Shown: positions 24,601 through 35,959 of the stretch, piece by piece
Layout: each line of letters opens with the position of its first letter
How positions within the stretch are numbered: the first letter of the stretch is position 1
Assembly: GCF_037038585.1 (NCBI RefSeq)
Contig: NC_092526.1
Span: 35,415,501 to 35,479,500, forward strand
DNA: 64,000 bases
Direction of reading: 5' to 3'
Source of the DNA: Patagioenas fasciata
Taxonomy: Eukaryota > Chordata > Aves > Columbiformes > Columbidae
Notes under the pieces: model-generated
What the model saw: only the letters and a program-made list of their open reading frames with translations
The model's database searches: none
Told to the model about the DNA's origin: nothing
Program-made: the position numbers and the translations under genes

Positions 24601-27600
24601 ATTCTGGAGTAAGATAACCAAAAGTACAGTGAAAATGTGAAAGAATTCTTGCTTTGGGAAATCACGTGTGGTGAAATGACAGTCATCCTTGTGTCTGTCA
24701 GTGAGAATGTTCGTCTCTCCTTGTTTCATTAGACTATTCAATACATACGGAATGAATGAAATATTTTCTGGTTATGTTCATTAGTCTTTAAAGCCTTGTT
24801 CTTCTGCCAGTTGGGAAAATGAAGGGAGAAGGAAATTAGTTTGTAGTCTGAGTGCTGGAACTTTTGGCTAATACTTTACTAAGTCCAGTATTCAGCAATA
24901 AACTGATTAATGGATCTACCTGATTTATTATGGATTAATCAACTAGAAATTAGGTGAAGTTGGTGAATTGATACTTAATCCAAAGGTAACACTGGTGAAC
25001 TCTTGGGGATGTTTCACACCTTTACTTCTAACTGCTGAGGAGCATTTATTTGTGTTAAAAGCATTCCTCTGAAACTTGGTATGTGCTGCATTTCCCAAAC
25101 ATGCATTTGCTTTTCAAGAAGTTTTATAAAGAAAAGAGAAAGGAACGGAAGACTGAGAGTTTCATAATCTAGGTTTTGCATGTGCAGAAACTTAAAATAA
25201 TATACATAATTTTCAGGTCAAACAAAGAGGTCATTCTGGAAATACACAAGATTTTTGCTGCCCTGATTAGCTGTGTTCAGCCTAACAAATTCCTAAAAAG
25301 ACTTCCTAAATGTATTTGTTTAGAATGTAACCCTCTAATGTTAAACAGAGAAAGAAACAGATGTTACATTTTGTATTCCACTTCATTTATTTGATGTGTG
25401 GAAAATGTAAGCAGGTTATTAAATAGGTTAAGCAAGTGGGATCACAGAATTCCCATCTTTGCCTTACCAAATACAGTTCACAGGCTTCAGAAAAGAGGCA
25501 GCTTTGAGGTTTCTGCAAGGAACAAGTGATACTGGATAGCTTAGCACCTGGATAATATGAATGTTAATTACAAATGTGAGAAATTAAGTATGCACTTCTA
25601 AGCTTAGAACAAATACAATCATTGCTGATTCTGTTTGTTTAAAGTTCCTCAGGCCACTGATTTTTTTACATTAATCCATCAGCTGCATGACATTGGGTGT
25701 CACCTCCAGTCAGTGCAATTAATAACGTGTCATGTTAACCAGATGTGATCCTATGTCCCACCACTTCAGTATTTTGAAGAGGCTCAACATTCAAACACAA
25801 CTTCTCAGCATCCTGCCAGCTTAATATGTCACAAGAAATGCTGACAGTAAAATTGAATAAGAGTTACCTGCAGAAGGGCTTTCATCTTTGTGTGACAGCT
25901 CTGTTTATGATGATGTGACATTAACACAGTGATCTGAATAAAGCTGCAGTGAGAAATTTTTGGTGCAGGTGTGGAACTACCCAGCAGTCTGGTTATGGAC
26001 AAGCGCTGTAAGAGCTTAAATTGAACAAGTGTATGCGTGAGAGTCCTTGTTATGCTACTACCAGCTCTCAGGAAAAAAACCTGGTCCACAAATAATTGTG
26101 TTTCGAGCTGAGAACACAGGATTAGGAATTTTGTCACTCTTGTGATATTCCTGCTATCACGGCTCCTTTGCTGTGGCCTTTGCACACAAAATGTTCTCTT
26201 GTGTGGGTACAGTATAGATACAACATGAGACAGCAGATGGATATGTTAAACAGAAGAAGCTATATAAAAGTGCAGTGAGCTGTGATTTCCATCCCTAGGA
26301 GAGGACGCTGTGCAGCAGCTTTGTGCTGTGGGAGACAGTAGATGTGACTTTGACGTATTTCAAGAAGCTTCTCAATGGATTTGGCTGGGATATTCTTCTG
26401 GGGCATAGACCAGTGTGAAAGCAGTTGTTTGACACAAGGAACATGCTTATTGCAAATTCTTTTTGAACAAGAAAGAGGCTGTTCTTTCAAGAGAAGGAAG
26501 TTGTGGACCCAGAGTTTCAGCAGGGTGAGCAAAAAAGGAAATCTGGGCAGGACTGGCGCCCAAAATGCCATGATGGCTAAATTAATAGTCTCTGTTGTTG
26601 TTAATTACGGCTAGAGTTACCTATTGGCACGTGTGTGATCAGGCTTGTAGAATTCTGCTTAATGTGCTGAATACTGCACCAAATATGCAAGGTTTAATGA
26701 ACTCACTTTTTCCCAACACGGCCTGAATGGGAAGGAAGATAAACTGGCTCTGGGGGCTGAGGTGGGGTATTTGTGTACATCTGAAAAGTCCAGCTCTTTT
26801 TGGAGGTATCAAATGTGAACTGGGGGGAGAAGAAAAACCAACCCCCCCAAGTCCCCTCCAAAAAAAAAAAAAAGCCTCCTTTCAAGAGCTATCCTTTTCT
26901 TTTGGTGCCTTCCAACTTAGAAACAAGTCAGACTAAGTCTGATAAATCTAATGGTAAAGAACATTGTGTCTCAGATTCCTTGGCCTGTTACTGAAGTCGG
27001 TACCTGGCATAAGCAGAAAAAGCATCCTGTTCATTTGAAATGATTTAACATTTACTATTCTCCCTGTGTTTCTGTGAAAGTGTTTCTTATGGTGATCCCT
27101 AGAGGATAGTTACAATATACTTTAAATGCAGACTCTGTAAAAACCAGGAAAAGAAAACACCCTTTATGATAAAAAAATATTTTGTACAATTAAAAAAAAC
27201 CCCACTTTGTTGGTTTTGCATTGAATGTATCAAAATTACTTGTCCAAAATGAAGTTTCTGTCCTGTCCCGTAGAAAAAGGTAGGGGGAAAATTGTGTAGC
27301 TCAATAAAACTATGATTACTTGGGTCTGTTTTCGTAATGAGGCAAAATACAATAGGTAAAAGGGGCTGTAGAAACTATTAAGTGCTTGATGGATGTTTGT
27401 TCTAATTTGATTCATATTTTAAAACTGTTAATTTTTTAAAAATGGAAACAAAGGAGAAACTATATAAAAGTAAGCAAATACTGTTTCTAGAAAGAAACTT
27501 TTCAAACAGTGAGGGAAAACAAACATCATCTCTTTAGCTTAGTAGATGTCAGGCACTTCAAATGCCCTCAGCAGCCCAGCTATAGGATGGATGTCTTGTG

Positions 27601-29711
27601 AATGATCCATTTTATGGAGCTGTGCACACCGCAATATTTATACTAATTGCTTTAGCGAGGGTAAATTAAACACAAGTGCATTCTGGTGGGTTCTGGAGCA
27701 CTGTTGAAAATTTCCCCTTCACTGAAGAAAAAGAAAATTCTTGGTTTTTAATTTCTTGGGTCTCTGCATCTGAGTCCACGTTGTGTTCTGTTCGCATTGA
27801 GGTAATGGGAAAGGCAGACTTTTTCCCAGGAATCCAAAATAAACATTTATCTTGGTGCCTTATGAAAAACACGAAGGAGAGGAAGCGTGTTGGGTCTACA
27901 GAAGTGATATAGGCTTTTATATGGGGGTAATTTATTGATTCTTGGGCTTTTGTGAAAGGAGAGTTCATTGAGGTGTATGGCCTAATTAAATAGACTGGAA
28001 CAATTCTGATTCTGGAGTTTTTCTAAAACTGAATATATCCTGTTACATGTTTGTGCAGAATGAGCAAAGGTGGCATTCAGGACTGTTACCACCCACGTTG
28101 CCTGTTGTAATAAACCATCTGCCATAATTCTTAGTGATTTAAAAGAGTGGCCCATGTAGATTTTTAATGCATAACTGTAATTATGAAACTGAGAACAGAC
28201 AGTATGGCCTTTTTACGTCCCTTAATTACTTATAATCAGCAATAGCTGGCAAAGCTTGAGTTCTTCGTGGTGATAATTCTCTGCCCCGAGCTCAGCATTC
28301 TGTAGACTGCAGGAAATATAACATGGTGTGTTGGTAGAACAAGTGTTAGTGAAAGGAAAGAAAGGATCGATGGGTATTTTTTAATTCGTGTGAGGAGGGA
28401 CGACGATGTGCCAGCTGAGCTACTGCACCCTCAGGTGCTGGGAAATTTGTCTTGGCACCTTGAAATTTAAGTGCTTCTCTTCAGAGAGAGAGATACTAAA
28501 AAACTCTTGGATGTTCTTGCACCATTTAGATATATAGTACATGTTTCAGAGACGCTTTTTTAACAAGCCTGTTGATGTACCTGTTTAAGTCTGATTAGTA
28601 TTCAATAGTGGTAGTATGTTTCAGTACTTGAAATAGATTTTGATGGGATAATATTTTGTCCTCCTTGTGTCAGCTTTGAAAATTGAACTACACGAAGAGT
28701 ATGCTGGAGTTACAAGGACACTAAAATGATTTTTGATTATTTGCTAATACACTTTAAAGGCATCTTGCACATTCATAGAAAATATTCCGCAGTCTTTTAT
28801 TTCCACCTGAGCTTTTCGAGCAGCTGTGTATTTTAGCATGGCATATTTCAAATTGTTTTAATGTATACAATTCTTGTTTGCTTGTTTACTGAATTGTGGG
28901 ATTTTTCACTTGTTTCTTATTTTCATGCCATATTTGCTGGTGTTGGGAAGCGTGGCTGATGGGACTGTCTGGGTATCGGGGAGATCATGCCTGCATATCA
29001 AGAACGTAAACCACTAAACTTGGCATTTGGAAAACAAAAATGAAGTATTCTTCAGGTTTTCACACACCCAACTATATCCTCAGATAGTGGACTGGCTGAG
29101 TGTTCTTGCTTCTTAGATAGTTGTATTTGAAAAAAAATTCCTTATCTCTTGGCTGTGGCTTCTTATAAGGGGCGGCAGGGAGGTAAGTGGTACATGCACA
29201 TGAGAAGAGAGGAAAAACAGAACAAAAAGACTTCTTCTAGGAAGCTGTTGGTTATGATGCAGTGCTGCTCTGCTGCTGAACTGAACGTGAGTTTCTGTAT
29301 ATGTAACTTCTCAGTTAGGTGTGGGAAGTATGTGCCATGGGTTGAGCCTTCTCTGCGGCTTTGATGGTGCACAGCACGTAGCAAGAATTTGTCTAGGAAA
29401 AACGAGTTGGAATAGAGAGCAACCCTGTGAGACTGCAGATCTGTTCATACATGCTTACTAGCTGCAGCAAGTCAGTGGAGCAAAATAATATTTCCAGGAG
29501 AGAAACTCTTGCCAACCTGAGATGTGTGCTGAGTCTGAGGCTGGTGTGCAGGACCCCGTCTGTCGTCTGCGACCGGGGAAAAAGCTTTCTTCTCTGGGGA
29601 GCTGCAAGGTCAACTGGGAGAGAAGCTTGATGACGTTGATGGAAATGTCATTGGCCATGGTGCTCAGAGCTTGGCCAAGGAGAAGACCCAGGGGAGAAGA
29701 TCTGCTCCTCA

Positions 29712-29940
29712 CTGAGTGGCTCCTGGTTGGATTGCTCCTGGTCGAGTTGATCACTGCAGGGGTTCCTGGTTGAGTTGCTCTTCATAGAGTGGTACCTGGT
29801 TGGGCTGCTTCTGCTTAGGCTGGTCTTCACTGAGTGGCTCCTGGTTGGGTTGTTCATTGAGTTGCTCCTTGTTGAGCACACTGCAGGAGTTCAAGGTTGG
29901 GTTGCTTCTGGTTGAGCTGATCGCTGCAGGGATTCTTCAC
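29712..29940. repeat. Degenerate 15-bp minisatellite (VNTR-like)
   Basis: Roughly fifteen imperfect units close to gagttgctcctggtt are arranged head to tail, with variants such as gagtggctcctggtt, gggttgcttctggtt and gagctgatcgctgca. Because 15 is a multiple of three, the minus strand stays open and would read as repeats of Ser/Asn-Pro-Thr-Arg type, but there is no evidence that it is translated. It lies inside an intron. Confidence 0.85.
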
Positions 29941-30390
29941 TACTCTTCTGAGCAGCTGTGCTCGGAACGGGGCTGCTCACCGGTTCTCAGGGGATGAAAC
30001 AAGTCAAGATGCAGCATTTTCACCTTTGCATCCTAAAGGATAGCAAACACACGGATGGCTCCAGAAAGTATCTAAATAATGCATTTTATGTAATGGAGTA
30101 TAATGAAACACCTGCTTCTGTGAGAGAAGTATGGATTGAGTAAGAAGGAATTAAGATTAGTGTTATTTTTAACAGTTTAGCCAGCTCTCATGAATTGACT
30201 TAGGAAGCAAAGGTCACCAGTTCAGTAGCATTTGTCACTTCAGCCCAGTTCCTAATTAAACAACGTTAACATTATAAAATCGCAGTAAGCTCAGAAGTCC
30301 CACAGTTTTCCTGCGCTGCGTGTGTGGTAAAACGCAAGCATCAGACGTAAGTAAATCACAGCCTTCAAATTTTTAGAAGTATTTTTCTAA

Positions 30391-30432
30391 AATATATATA
30401 CATATATCTCTCTCTCTCTCTCCCCCTCTCTG
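30391..30432. repeat. TA/TC microsatellite
   Basis: atatatatacatatatctct followed by further TC units and ccccctctc: a compound dinucleotide repeat, located about 120 bp left of the duplicated segment. Confidence 0.9.
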
Positions 30433-31591
30433 AGTTCACCGGTAAGCCAAGGGCTGCCGAAATGTGTTTGGCATTAGTCCCTGCTGCCAGCTGAACAAAC
30501 AGTTCACAGCTCGCACAGGAAGACAAGCCCATGGAGTAGGAGGGCAGGAGGGGACAGCGTGGTAGATTTGGTGTCCCAGCACGAGAGGACACTGCCGCCT
30601 CTGTGTTTATCCAGCCGCTGGGAATGCTGCTTAGGAATTGGTTGGGCCTGTGGTTGGGGTGGTAGGGAATGAGCTTTCTAGTTTTCTGGTGTATGCTAAA
30701 TTAGAAAAATTACTCTAAATAAACGTTACTTAAAGCTTGATGTGTCTTAGAGAAAAAAACTCAGTTTGGGAATTTGACCTGTGGGGCTCTTGGAAAGAAA
30801 GAAAAAATTAGGTTGTTTTTCTTGAAGTGGGGGAAAAAGCAGCAGACGTTTCTTGAATGGTGATTGTTGTTTTCAGGGAGGTCTTTCCTGGAATAAGGTT
30901 ATTACAGTGTGTTAGCAACGTGGCATCATTTTGCTCTTTTTATGGCATCCTTTTGCTCTTCGTGACTTCGCCACTGTACCAAACACTTTCCCCATATTTA
31001 ACTTGCAGTAAGCCAGGAGGCTTCAGGAGATTGACCACAGAGACTCTGCTGGCTGCACATGAGGGAAGTGCACACCAGACCGAATTATTTTTGAGCAGTA
31101 GAGTTTATTGAGGCCACATCTGCAGCCTGCATGATTTTACAACCGCTGTTAACAGAAGTACAAGGCACAGAATAACCGCCATCTATTTGAGCCGTGCAGC
31201 GTGAAGTGCTATTATTAGGAGCTGGCGATCCCGATGCAGACAGTGGAGGGGGAGAAGCATCCTGAAGGGACCAATTTGGAGAACCAGGAGGAGCCCGTGC
31301 CCTTCAGCATCTGCCGTAGCCCCCGAGTAGCAGCAAAACACCGTGGCAAGCAGGTCCAATGAACATTTATGGTGCGGTAGCCTGTAACATGAGTGGGGAT
31401 GCTTCTGCTTTTCCAAATGACTGCCTTTCAGGTTTCAGAATCCTCTTTCTCCAGAGTTTAACATTTTCAGTGTCATTATGCATGATGATCTGCAACAGTA
31501 CCGAGTAAATGCCAACTCACCAAGTGCTGGGGCAGGACTCTGGAGTGATGCCAGGACAGTCCAGCCTTGCCCCACAGAGCAGGCAGGGGGA

Positions 31592-31636
31592 GGATGGATG
31601 GATGGATGGATGGATGAATGGATGGATGGATGGATG
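31592..31636. repeat. (GGAT)n microsatellite, copy 1
   Basis: About eleven GGAT units with one interruption (gatgaatg). The counterpart in the second duplicate is at 42619-42660 with different interruptions. Confidence 0.92.
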
Positions 31637-32177
31637 TGTGATTTACACAGCAAATGTGTTGGCAGCCAGTGGTAGCAGCAAACTGATAGCTACAAGCATT
31701 GTTGAGTATTACATGTCTGTTAAGGGCTTCTGTTCAATGATTAAGCCACAGAGCTTTCCCTTTAAATGTATAGAAATAAGTTGAAGTGAGACTGAATGAG
31801 AAGGACGTTCCCTCTCGCCACACCTGCTGCTTTGGGAAAGATCATTTCAAAAATGAGAACATCAGTGAGATCATTTATGGGATCCAATACTAATTTTACT
31901 TTCATGCACTTGTGATCTGAAGAGCAATTTAATTTTGCTGATGCTGTTGCAGAGCTTTGTAGCAGCCCCAGTAGCAGTGTTGGTCTGGACGTGGCAGCTT
32001 TCTGCTCATCTCTTGCTAGACTGTTGCTTCACTTCTTCTCTTTCCTGCAGACTGTCATAAACATTTATCCAGATCCTTCACCATTAGCAGCCTCTAAAAC
32101 TTCCTTCATTAAGTACCTCATGTGCAACAAATATTTTTCCAAGTTTTGATGCTTTACCTCTTCATCCTTTCTATCAG

Positions 32178-32401
32178 GAGAAGCCTTTTGTGTCAGAAGC
32201 AGCTCAGAAGAGAGAGAGAGACTTGGTAGCCAAAGAAATTGAGAAGTTTCAGGTGTCTATTCAGACTCTGTGCCGGAATGCGCTGACGCTTGGCAGGATC
32301 ATGGATTACATGCAGGAAGACATGGATGCCATGAAGAACGAGCTGCAGATGTGGCGGCAGGAGAACAGGCAGCATGCAGAAGCTCTGCAGAAAGAGCAAA
32401 G
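32178..32401 (+). CDS. TRAF3IP1: TRAF3IP1 exon k, C-terminal coiled coil part 1 (residues 425-498 plus two bases)
   Basis: 224-nt exon, phase 0 to 2, between ctttctatcag and aag|gtgagt (strong donor). It encodes [20 protein letters not shown], then [40 protein letters not shown] and [14 protein letters not shown]. This is the hallmark IFT54 coiled coil ([38 protein letters not shown]), which pairs with IFT20. It is the functional copy: upstream exon j, this exon and the terminal exon all agree in phase. An apparently identical exon exists at 43430-43653. If its donor were not used, translation would stop immediately at TGA after KEQR. Confidence 0.97.
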
Positions 32402-32650
32402 GTGAGTGTGCTCAGGGACAGTTTGCTTTATCTCTCAAGACAAGTTTCTGGCTTTGGGAGAGGAAAGAGTTTTGCTTCCTTTTTCCAAGCGAATTTGTCA
32501 TAATTTTTGTGGTTTGGGGATTTTTTTTTGCAGTCTAATTTTTTTTTTTTTTTTTAATGTTAAAGTCTTAAGGGCTTTTCAGCTCAATTTCATATCAAGT
32601 AGATGACAGCAGAGATGCAAATATTTATGTGAGGTGTGAGGGCTTGATGG

Positions 32651-32724
32651 TTTGTTTTCTTTTTCTTACAACTATATAAGAAGCAATAGGGGTAGAGCTC
32701 AGTAAACAAACCAGGTTTTGCATC
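32651..32724 (+). repeat. Duplicated segment, copy 1 block B
   Basis: 74 bp (tttgttttctttttcttaca through gcatc) that recur at 41600-41673, equal in length, with about eight differences. In the second copy this block lies directly to the left of block A instead of to its right. The donor flank carries caggag at 32724-32729, and the same hexamer occurs at 30545-30550 just outside block A, so the junction may have used microhomology. Confidence 0.93.
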
Positions 32725-33228
32725 AGGAGATAGCAGTGGGTTCCTGAATCACAACCTGCTCTCTTTGTGCTACTGAATTAGGGTGTTCTTGCACTGTTGT
32801 TAATAACAGTTGTTGTCTGTGCAAGATTAAAAAACAACACTGAAAAGCCAGGAGAGTGAAGGTAACGTGCACAATAGATACAAGGAGGTCAGGCCTAGAA
32901 ATAGTTTCTTTGGCCTTATTTTTTCACCAGTGGGTCTTTATGCTCCTTGAAAACAGAACGTCCCTTCCAGTTGTGTGTCCTCTGATCTTAAGCATGAGTT
33001 AGATATCAGTCTTCTCGGATTCACTGTCAGCCTAGATAGATTTGCTGCTCCCTAGATCCACGTGCTTTATTCATGCAGAAGCAAGTATGCGTGGTATTCT
33101 TAGCTAATTCCTATCTTGGTAGGTAGCAACGTGTTAAATGTTGGAAATTTACAGTTGCTGGCTTAGTCCACTGCTGGGGTGGGAATTAGGGCTTTGGTTC
33201 ACATATAAAGTGTAATGATGTTAATTCC

Positions 33229-33372
33229 TTGCACTTACATAGCACCTTCTATCCCAAAACCTTGACAGGCATTAAAACTCTGGTTGGCCTCAGAATGCAC
33301 CATCCCTGCAAAGAGAGAGGAAATGGTGTTTGGCTTTATTTTCCAGATGGAGAAACTGAGGCATTGACTCAC
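33229..33372 (+). repeat. Possible ancient amniote interspersed repeat (MIR-like)
   Basis: ttgcacttacatagcacctt, then ctatcccaaaaccttgacag and, about 90 bp on, ttttccagatggagaaactg followed by aggcattgac. The order 'CACTTATATAGCRCCTT ... TTTTACAGATGGGGAAACTGAGGCA' is characteristic of an old amniote repeat family of the MIR type. It is heavily diverged, so the assignment to a family is tentative. Confidence 0.4.
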
Positions 33373-34542
33373 TCACCTTTGCACCACAACTAGCAACAGG
33401 GAGTAAGTCTTGGGCTTTTCTCCAGGCATGTACTTGCTCAGTGTATCCCCTCTGGCCTCACCGAACAAGTCATTTATACCTCAGTTGGTTTCTCAGCCCA
33501 GCGACTGTACGTGCTTCACCGGACTCATATGTTCTGCTGAGTTGCCAGGCATGGTGTGCTGAGGACCAGACTGTCTCCTTGACATTGGTGCAGAAGGAGA
33601 GAGGGAGTGGGAAGAAGGAACTCCCCAGCTGGTTTTGTTTGCAGATTCATGTCAAGCCAAGCTTGACAATGGTCAAGCTGCTGTGTGCGAGACTGCGGTC
33701 AGGCTGGCATCGCCTCAGCAGAGCCACTCGGTTCCCTTTCATGAGCTAAGATTGCTGCAGCTTTTTCCTGCACTCTGCAAAATTTCCTAAGAGATCCTAA
33801 TCACATCAGTGTAGTGCTAAGGCCTGTCCAATCCTTCAGCAAAGAATTACAGAGTATCAGACATGAAAAAGACAATGCTTCCCATATGTGCTGGAATTTG
33901 GATGCCTGTCTTTGTTTTTTTGCTTCTGTGCAAGACAATTGAAGGATCCCATTGGGGGAATGTTAGTGCAGTTTCTAGTGATGCTTTCTGTGATTTATGC
34001 TAATGTGGGAGAAAAGAGGGGAAACTAAATGATCTTGAGATGCTGACTTTAGCTAATGAGTCCTCAAAGTGACCGGGTAATCGAGAATGACAGCAGGCTA
34101 GTTGAGTCTGTCATTTCCCTGGCTGTTCAGCGTTCCTGAAGATCAGCAAAGCATTACGGAAAGGGGCACTTCTGTTTTAAAGTCAAACAGCCCCATTCAC
34201 ATAAGATGCCTCAGTGTACTTGTGGTTTATTAGAACAGGGTTTATAAATTTTCTATCAGTGTAGGATTGCCTGCCCTTGTCAGCAGCCAGCAATGGGTCA
34301 GTTTTCATATACCTTGCCTCTTTTCAGGCATCTACCTGCTGTAGCTTGGTGCTGCTGGCAGCTGCTGGTTTGTTGTAGGAAATAGCTGGTAACAGGCCAG
34401 CAACTTCCACAGCAGTTGTGTTTGTCCCTCTCTGCCGCTGCTTCTGTCCTTGGAGCTCCTGTGGTGAGGCCCAAAAGGAGGGTTGCTACCATGTGTATCA
34501 TGGTAGGACCCAGGGGCCCCTGTAAAAGGTGGGTGTCTTTAA

Positions 34543-34700
34543 GTCATAGAGCTGTTTGGGTCAGAATGGGCTTTTAAAGATCATCTAGTCCAACCCCGCT
34601 GCCATGGACATCTTGAACTAAACCAGGTTGCTCAAAGCTCCATCCAACCTGACTTTGAACACTTTCCAAAGATGGGGCATCCACAGCTTCTCTGGTCCTT
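34543..34700 (-). mobile_element. CR1 LINE 3'-end fragment
   Basis: gtcatagagctgtttgggtc, then gatcatctagtccaaccccg, ctgccatggacatcttgaac, caggttgctcaaagctccat and gatggggcatccacagcttc: a standard reverse-complement CR1 3' end inside the last TRAF3IP1 intron. Confidence 0.92.
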
Positions 34701-35086
34701 GTTGGGGTGTATCCCACAGAGTCAAGTGCTGCTTCATCCCTGCGCCAGGTGGCTGCAGCTTTTGGCTGGGTGAAACTAAGTGCTTGACATGTGTATAGTG
34801 TGGGGTGAAGTAGCTGCCAAGCAAAGAGATTTTAGCAGAAAAGCTAAATTAGCCAAGAAGTGATTGTTAACTGTTGGATTGTGGGTGATCTCTCTTCAAC
34901 AATATTCCTTCTCTGTCCATGTTGTTAGCTTTGTGCTTCTTATTCTACGCTTTCTTTCAGGAAGGGTCAGCACAACTTAAATTCTTTCCCAGTTTTCAGG
35001 TATTGAATGTACTTTTTATGGAGGCTTACGGAACTTGAAGCAGCATAATGTTCCCAATAACATTAGGCTCTTTGTGTGTCTTTCAG

Positions 35087-35252
35087 CATCACAGACAGTG
35101 CTGTAGAACCATTAAAAGCTGATCTGGCTGAACTGGAACAGTTGATTAAAGACCAGCAAGACAAGATCTGTGCTGTAAAAGCTAATATTTTAAAGAACGA
35201 AGAAAAAATCCGGAGGATGGTTCTTAGCATAAACCTGTCTTCAAGAAGGTGA
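35087..35252 (+). CDS. TRAF3IP1: TRAF3IP1 terminal coding exon l, with stop (residues 499-553)
   Basis: 166 coding nt entered in phase 2 (ag + c gives Ser). It encodes [20 protein letters not shown], then [20 protein letters not shown] and [15 protein letters not shown], then TGA. The end ([43 protein letters not shown]) is almost invariant in vertebrate IFT54 and closes the coiled coil that binds IFT20. The in-window protein totals 553 residues. With roughly 115-120 N-terminal residues expected to the left, the full length would be near 670, close to mammalian TRAF3IP1 (about 690). Confidence 0.98.
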
Positions 35253-35490
35253 AGAAGAGGGGAAAAAAAAAAGCCTTGGGACTGACTGACATTCCTACCA
35301 AATGAAAACAAAATAGTGGAGAAGACTAAGATATGCCTTGTTTAGATATAAAATGTTTAGGGACCAGAAGCCTTTAAATTATATGAAATCCCATTTTTGC
35401 ATTGATCTTTAGATGTTGCTGTTACCCAGGATAAAAATTATATTCACTTAAATGCTCACGTTGCAGAGCTATTAAAATAATTTGTTTGTT
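35253..35490 (+). other. TRAF3IP1: TRAF3IP1 3' UTR (minimum extent)
   Basis: Sequence after the TGA is AT-rich without further splice signals. The first plausible poly(A) signal is ATTAAA at 35471-35476, followed by a GT/T-rich stretch (tttgtttgtttatttgtg), so cleavage near 35490 is reasonable. The UTR may be longer if the second signal at 35947 is used. A 140-codon open frame at 35486-35908 lies in this area but resembles nothing known. Confidence 0.65.
35471..35476 (+). terminator. Candidate poly(A) signal ATTAAA (proximal)
   Basis: ATTAAA about 220 bp after the TRAF3IP1 stop, with a GT-rich downstream element within 10-30 bp. It is the best-placed signal. Confidence 0.55.
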
Positions 35491-35946
35491 TATTTGTGAA
35501 CTGCTGTTACTTGCTTACCAGGTGTTCACAGCTTCTTTCCCTCCCTGGCTTGTTCTGAGCCGCTTCCCTCTGCATCTTCTCCTCATTTCCACCGAGGTTA
35601 CTGTTGAACACGCTGTCATGAGAAATGGGTATTGGATACTTCTTTTGCCCTCTCAAAAAAAAATGTTCCAAGCTCCTGCAGGTCAGAAGGTTCCTCAATC
35701 CTGTTTGTTATTAACAGGCAAAATAATCTACAAAACAATTCCACAAGATCAAGAAGTAAAGCCTTGTGCAGCTTGCAGTTCTTTGCATCATTACAGAGAT
35801 GGTGTCATGTTTTCAAAGCTATCAGGAATCTTACAGGGCACAGCTGAAAATGCAATGCAAGCATCACCGTGTAAGGGTGCAGAAGTATTTTATCTGCACA
35901 GGTGTTAATTCCATTTTTATTGCATATGTTCATTTGGAAAGGATCA

Positions 35947-35952
35947 ATTAAA
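35947..35952 (+). terminator. Candidate poly(A) signal ATTAAA (distal)
   Basis: ATTAAA about 700 bp after the stop; the downstream element is less GT-rich. It would give an alternative longer 3' UTR. Confidence 0.4.
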
Positions 35953-35959
35953 GTACCTG

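Larger units (their letters stand above)
21698..32177 (+). other. TRAF3IP1: TRAF3IP1 intron j-k (10.5 kb)
   Basis: The largest intron. From left to right it holds AT-rich unique sequence, A/C tracts at about 26845-26875, a 15-bp-period minisatellite (29712-29940), a TA/TC microsatellite (30391-30432), and the left part of a duplicated segment (from 30551) with a GGAT microsatellite (31592-31636). The duplicated exon's acceptor ctttctatcag is at its end. No extra exon is required: exon j leaves in phase 0 and exon k enters in phase 0. Confidence 0.75.
30551..32582 (+). repeat. Duplicated segment, copy 1 block A (contains exon k)
   Basis: This 2.0-kb block recurs at 41674-43832 in the same orientation. 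Matching starts at gggacagcgtggtagatttg in both. Identity is about 85-90% over the first 300 bp, then very high (I see about four differences) from 30857 to about 31455. It is lower from 31460 to 31920, including about 105 bp present only here (about 31482-31587), and again nearly perfect from about 31925 through the exon to 32485. Matching ends at gcttttcag. Confidence 0.97.
32402..35086 (+). other. TRAF3IP1: TRAF3IP1 last intron (k-l)
   Basis: 2.7-kb intron. Its first 180 bp belong to the duplicated block A, and 32651-32724 is block B of the same duplication. A possible ancient interspersed repeat (33229-33372) and a minus-strand CR1 (34543-34700) follow. The acceptor is tgtgtctttcag. Confidence 0.85.

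Noticed and set aside
29458-29881. Minus-strand repeat protein (Ser/Asn-Pro-Thr-Arg repeats)
   Set aside because: The open frame arises from a 15-bp minisatellite inside an intron; there is no promoter, conserved flank or known family.
30857-31111. 84-codon ORF that recurs at 41980-42234
   Set aside because: The repetition reflects duplication of the DNA segment; the frame has no splice or start context and no known domain.
35486-35908. 140-codon ORF just after the TRAF3IP1 stop
   Set aside because: It lies in the probable 3' UTR or immediately after it, with no family resemblance and overlapping frames open as well.
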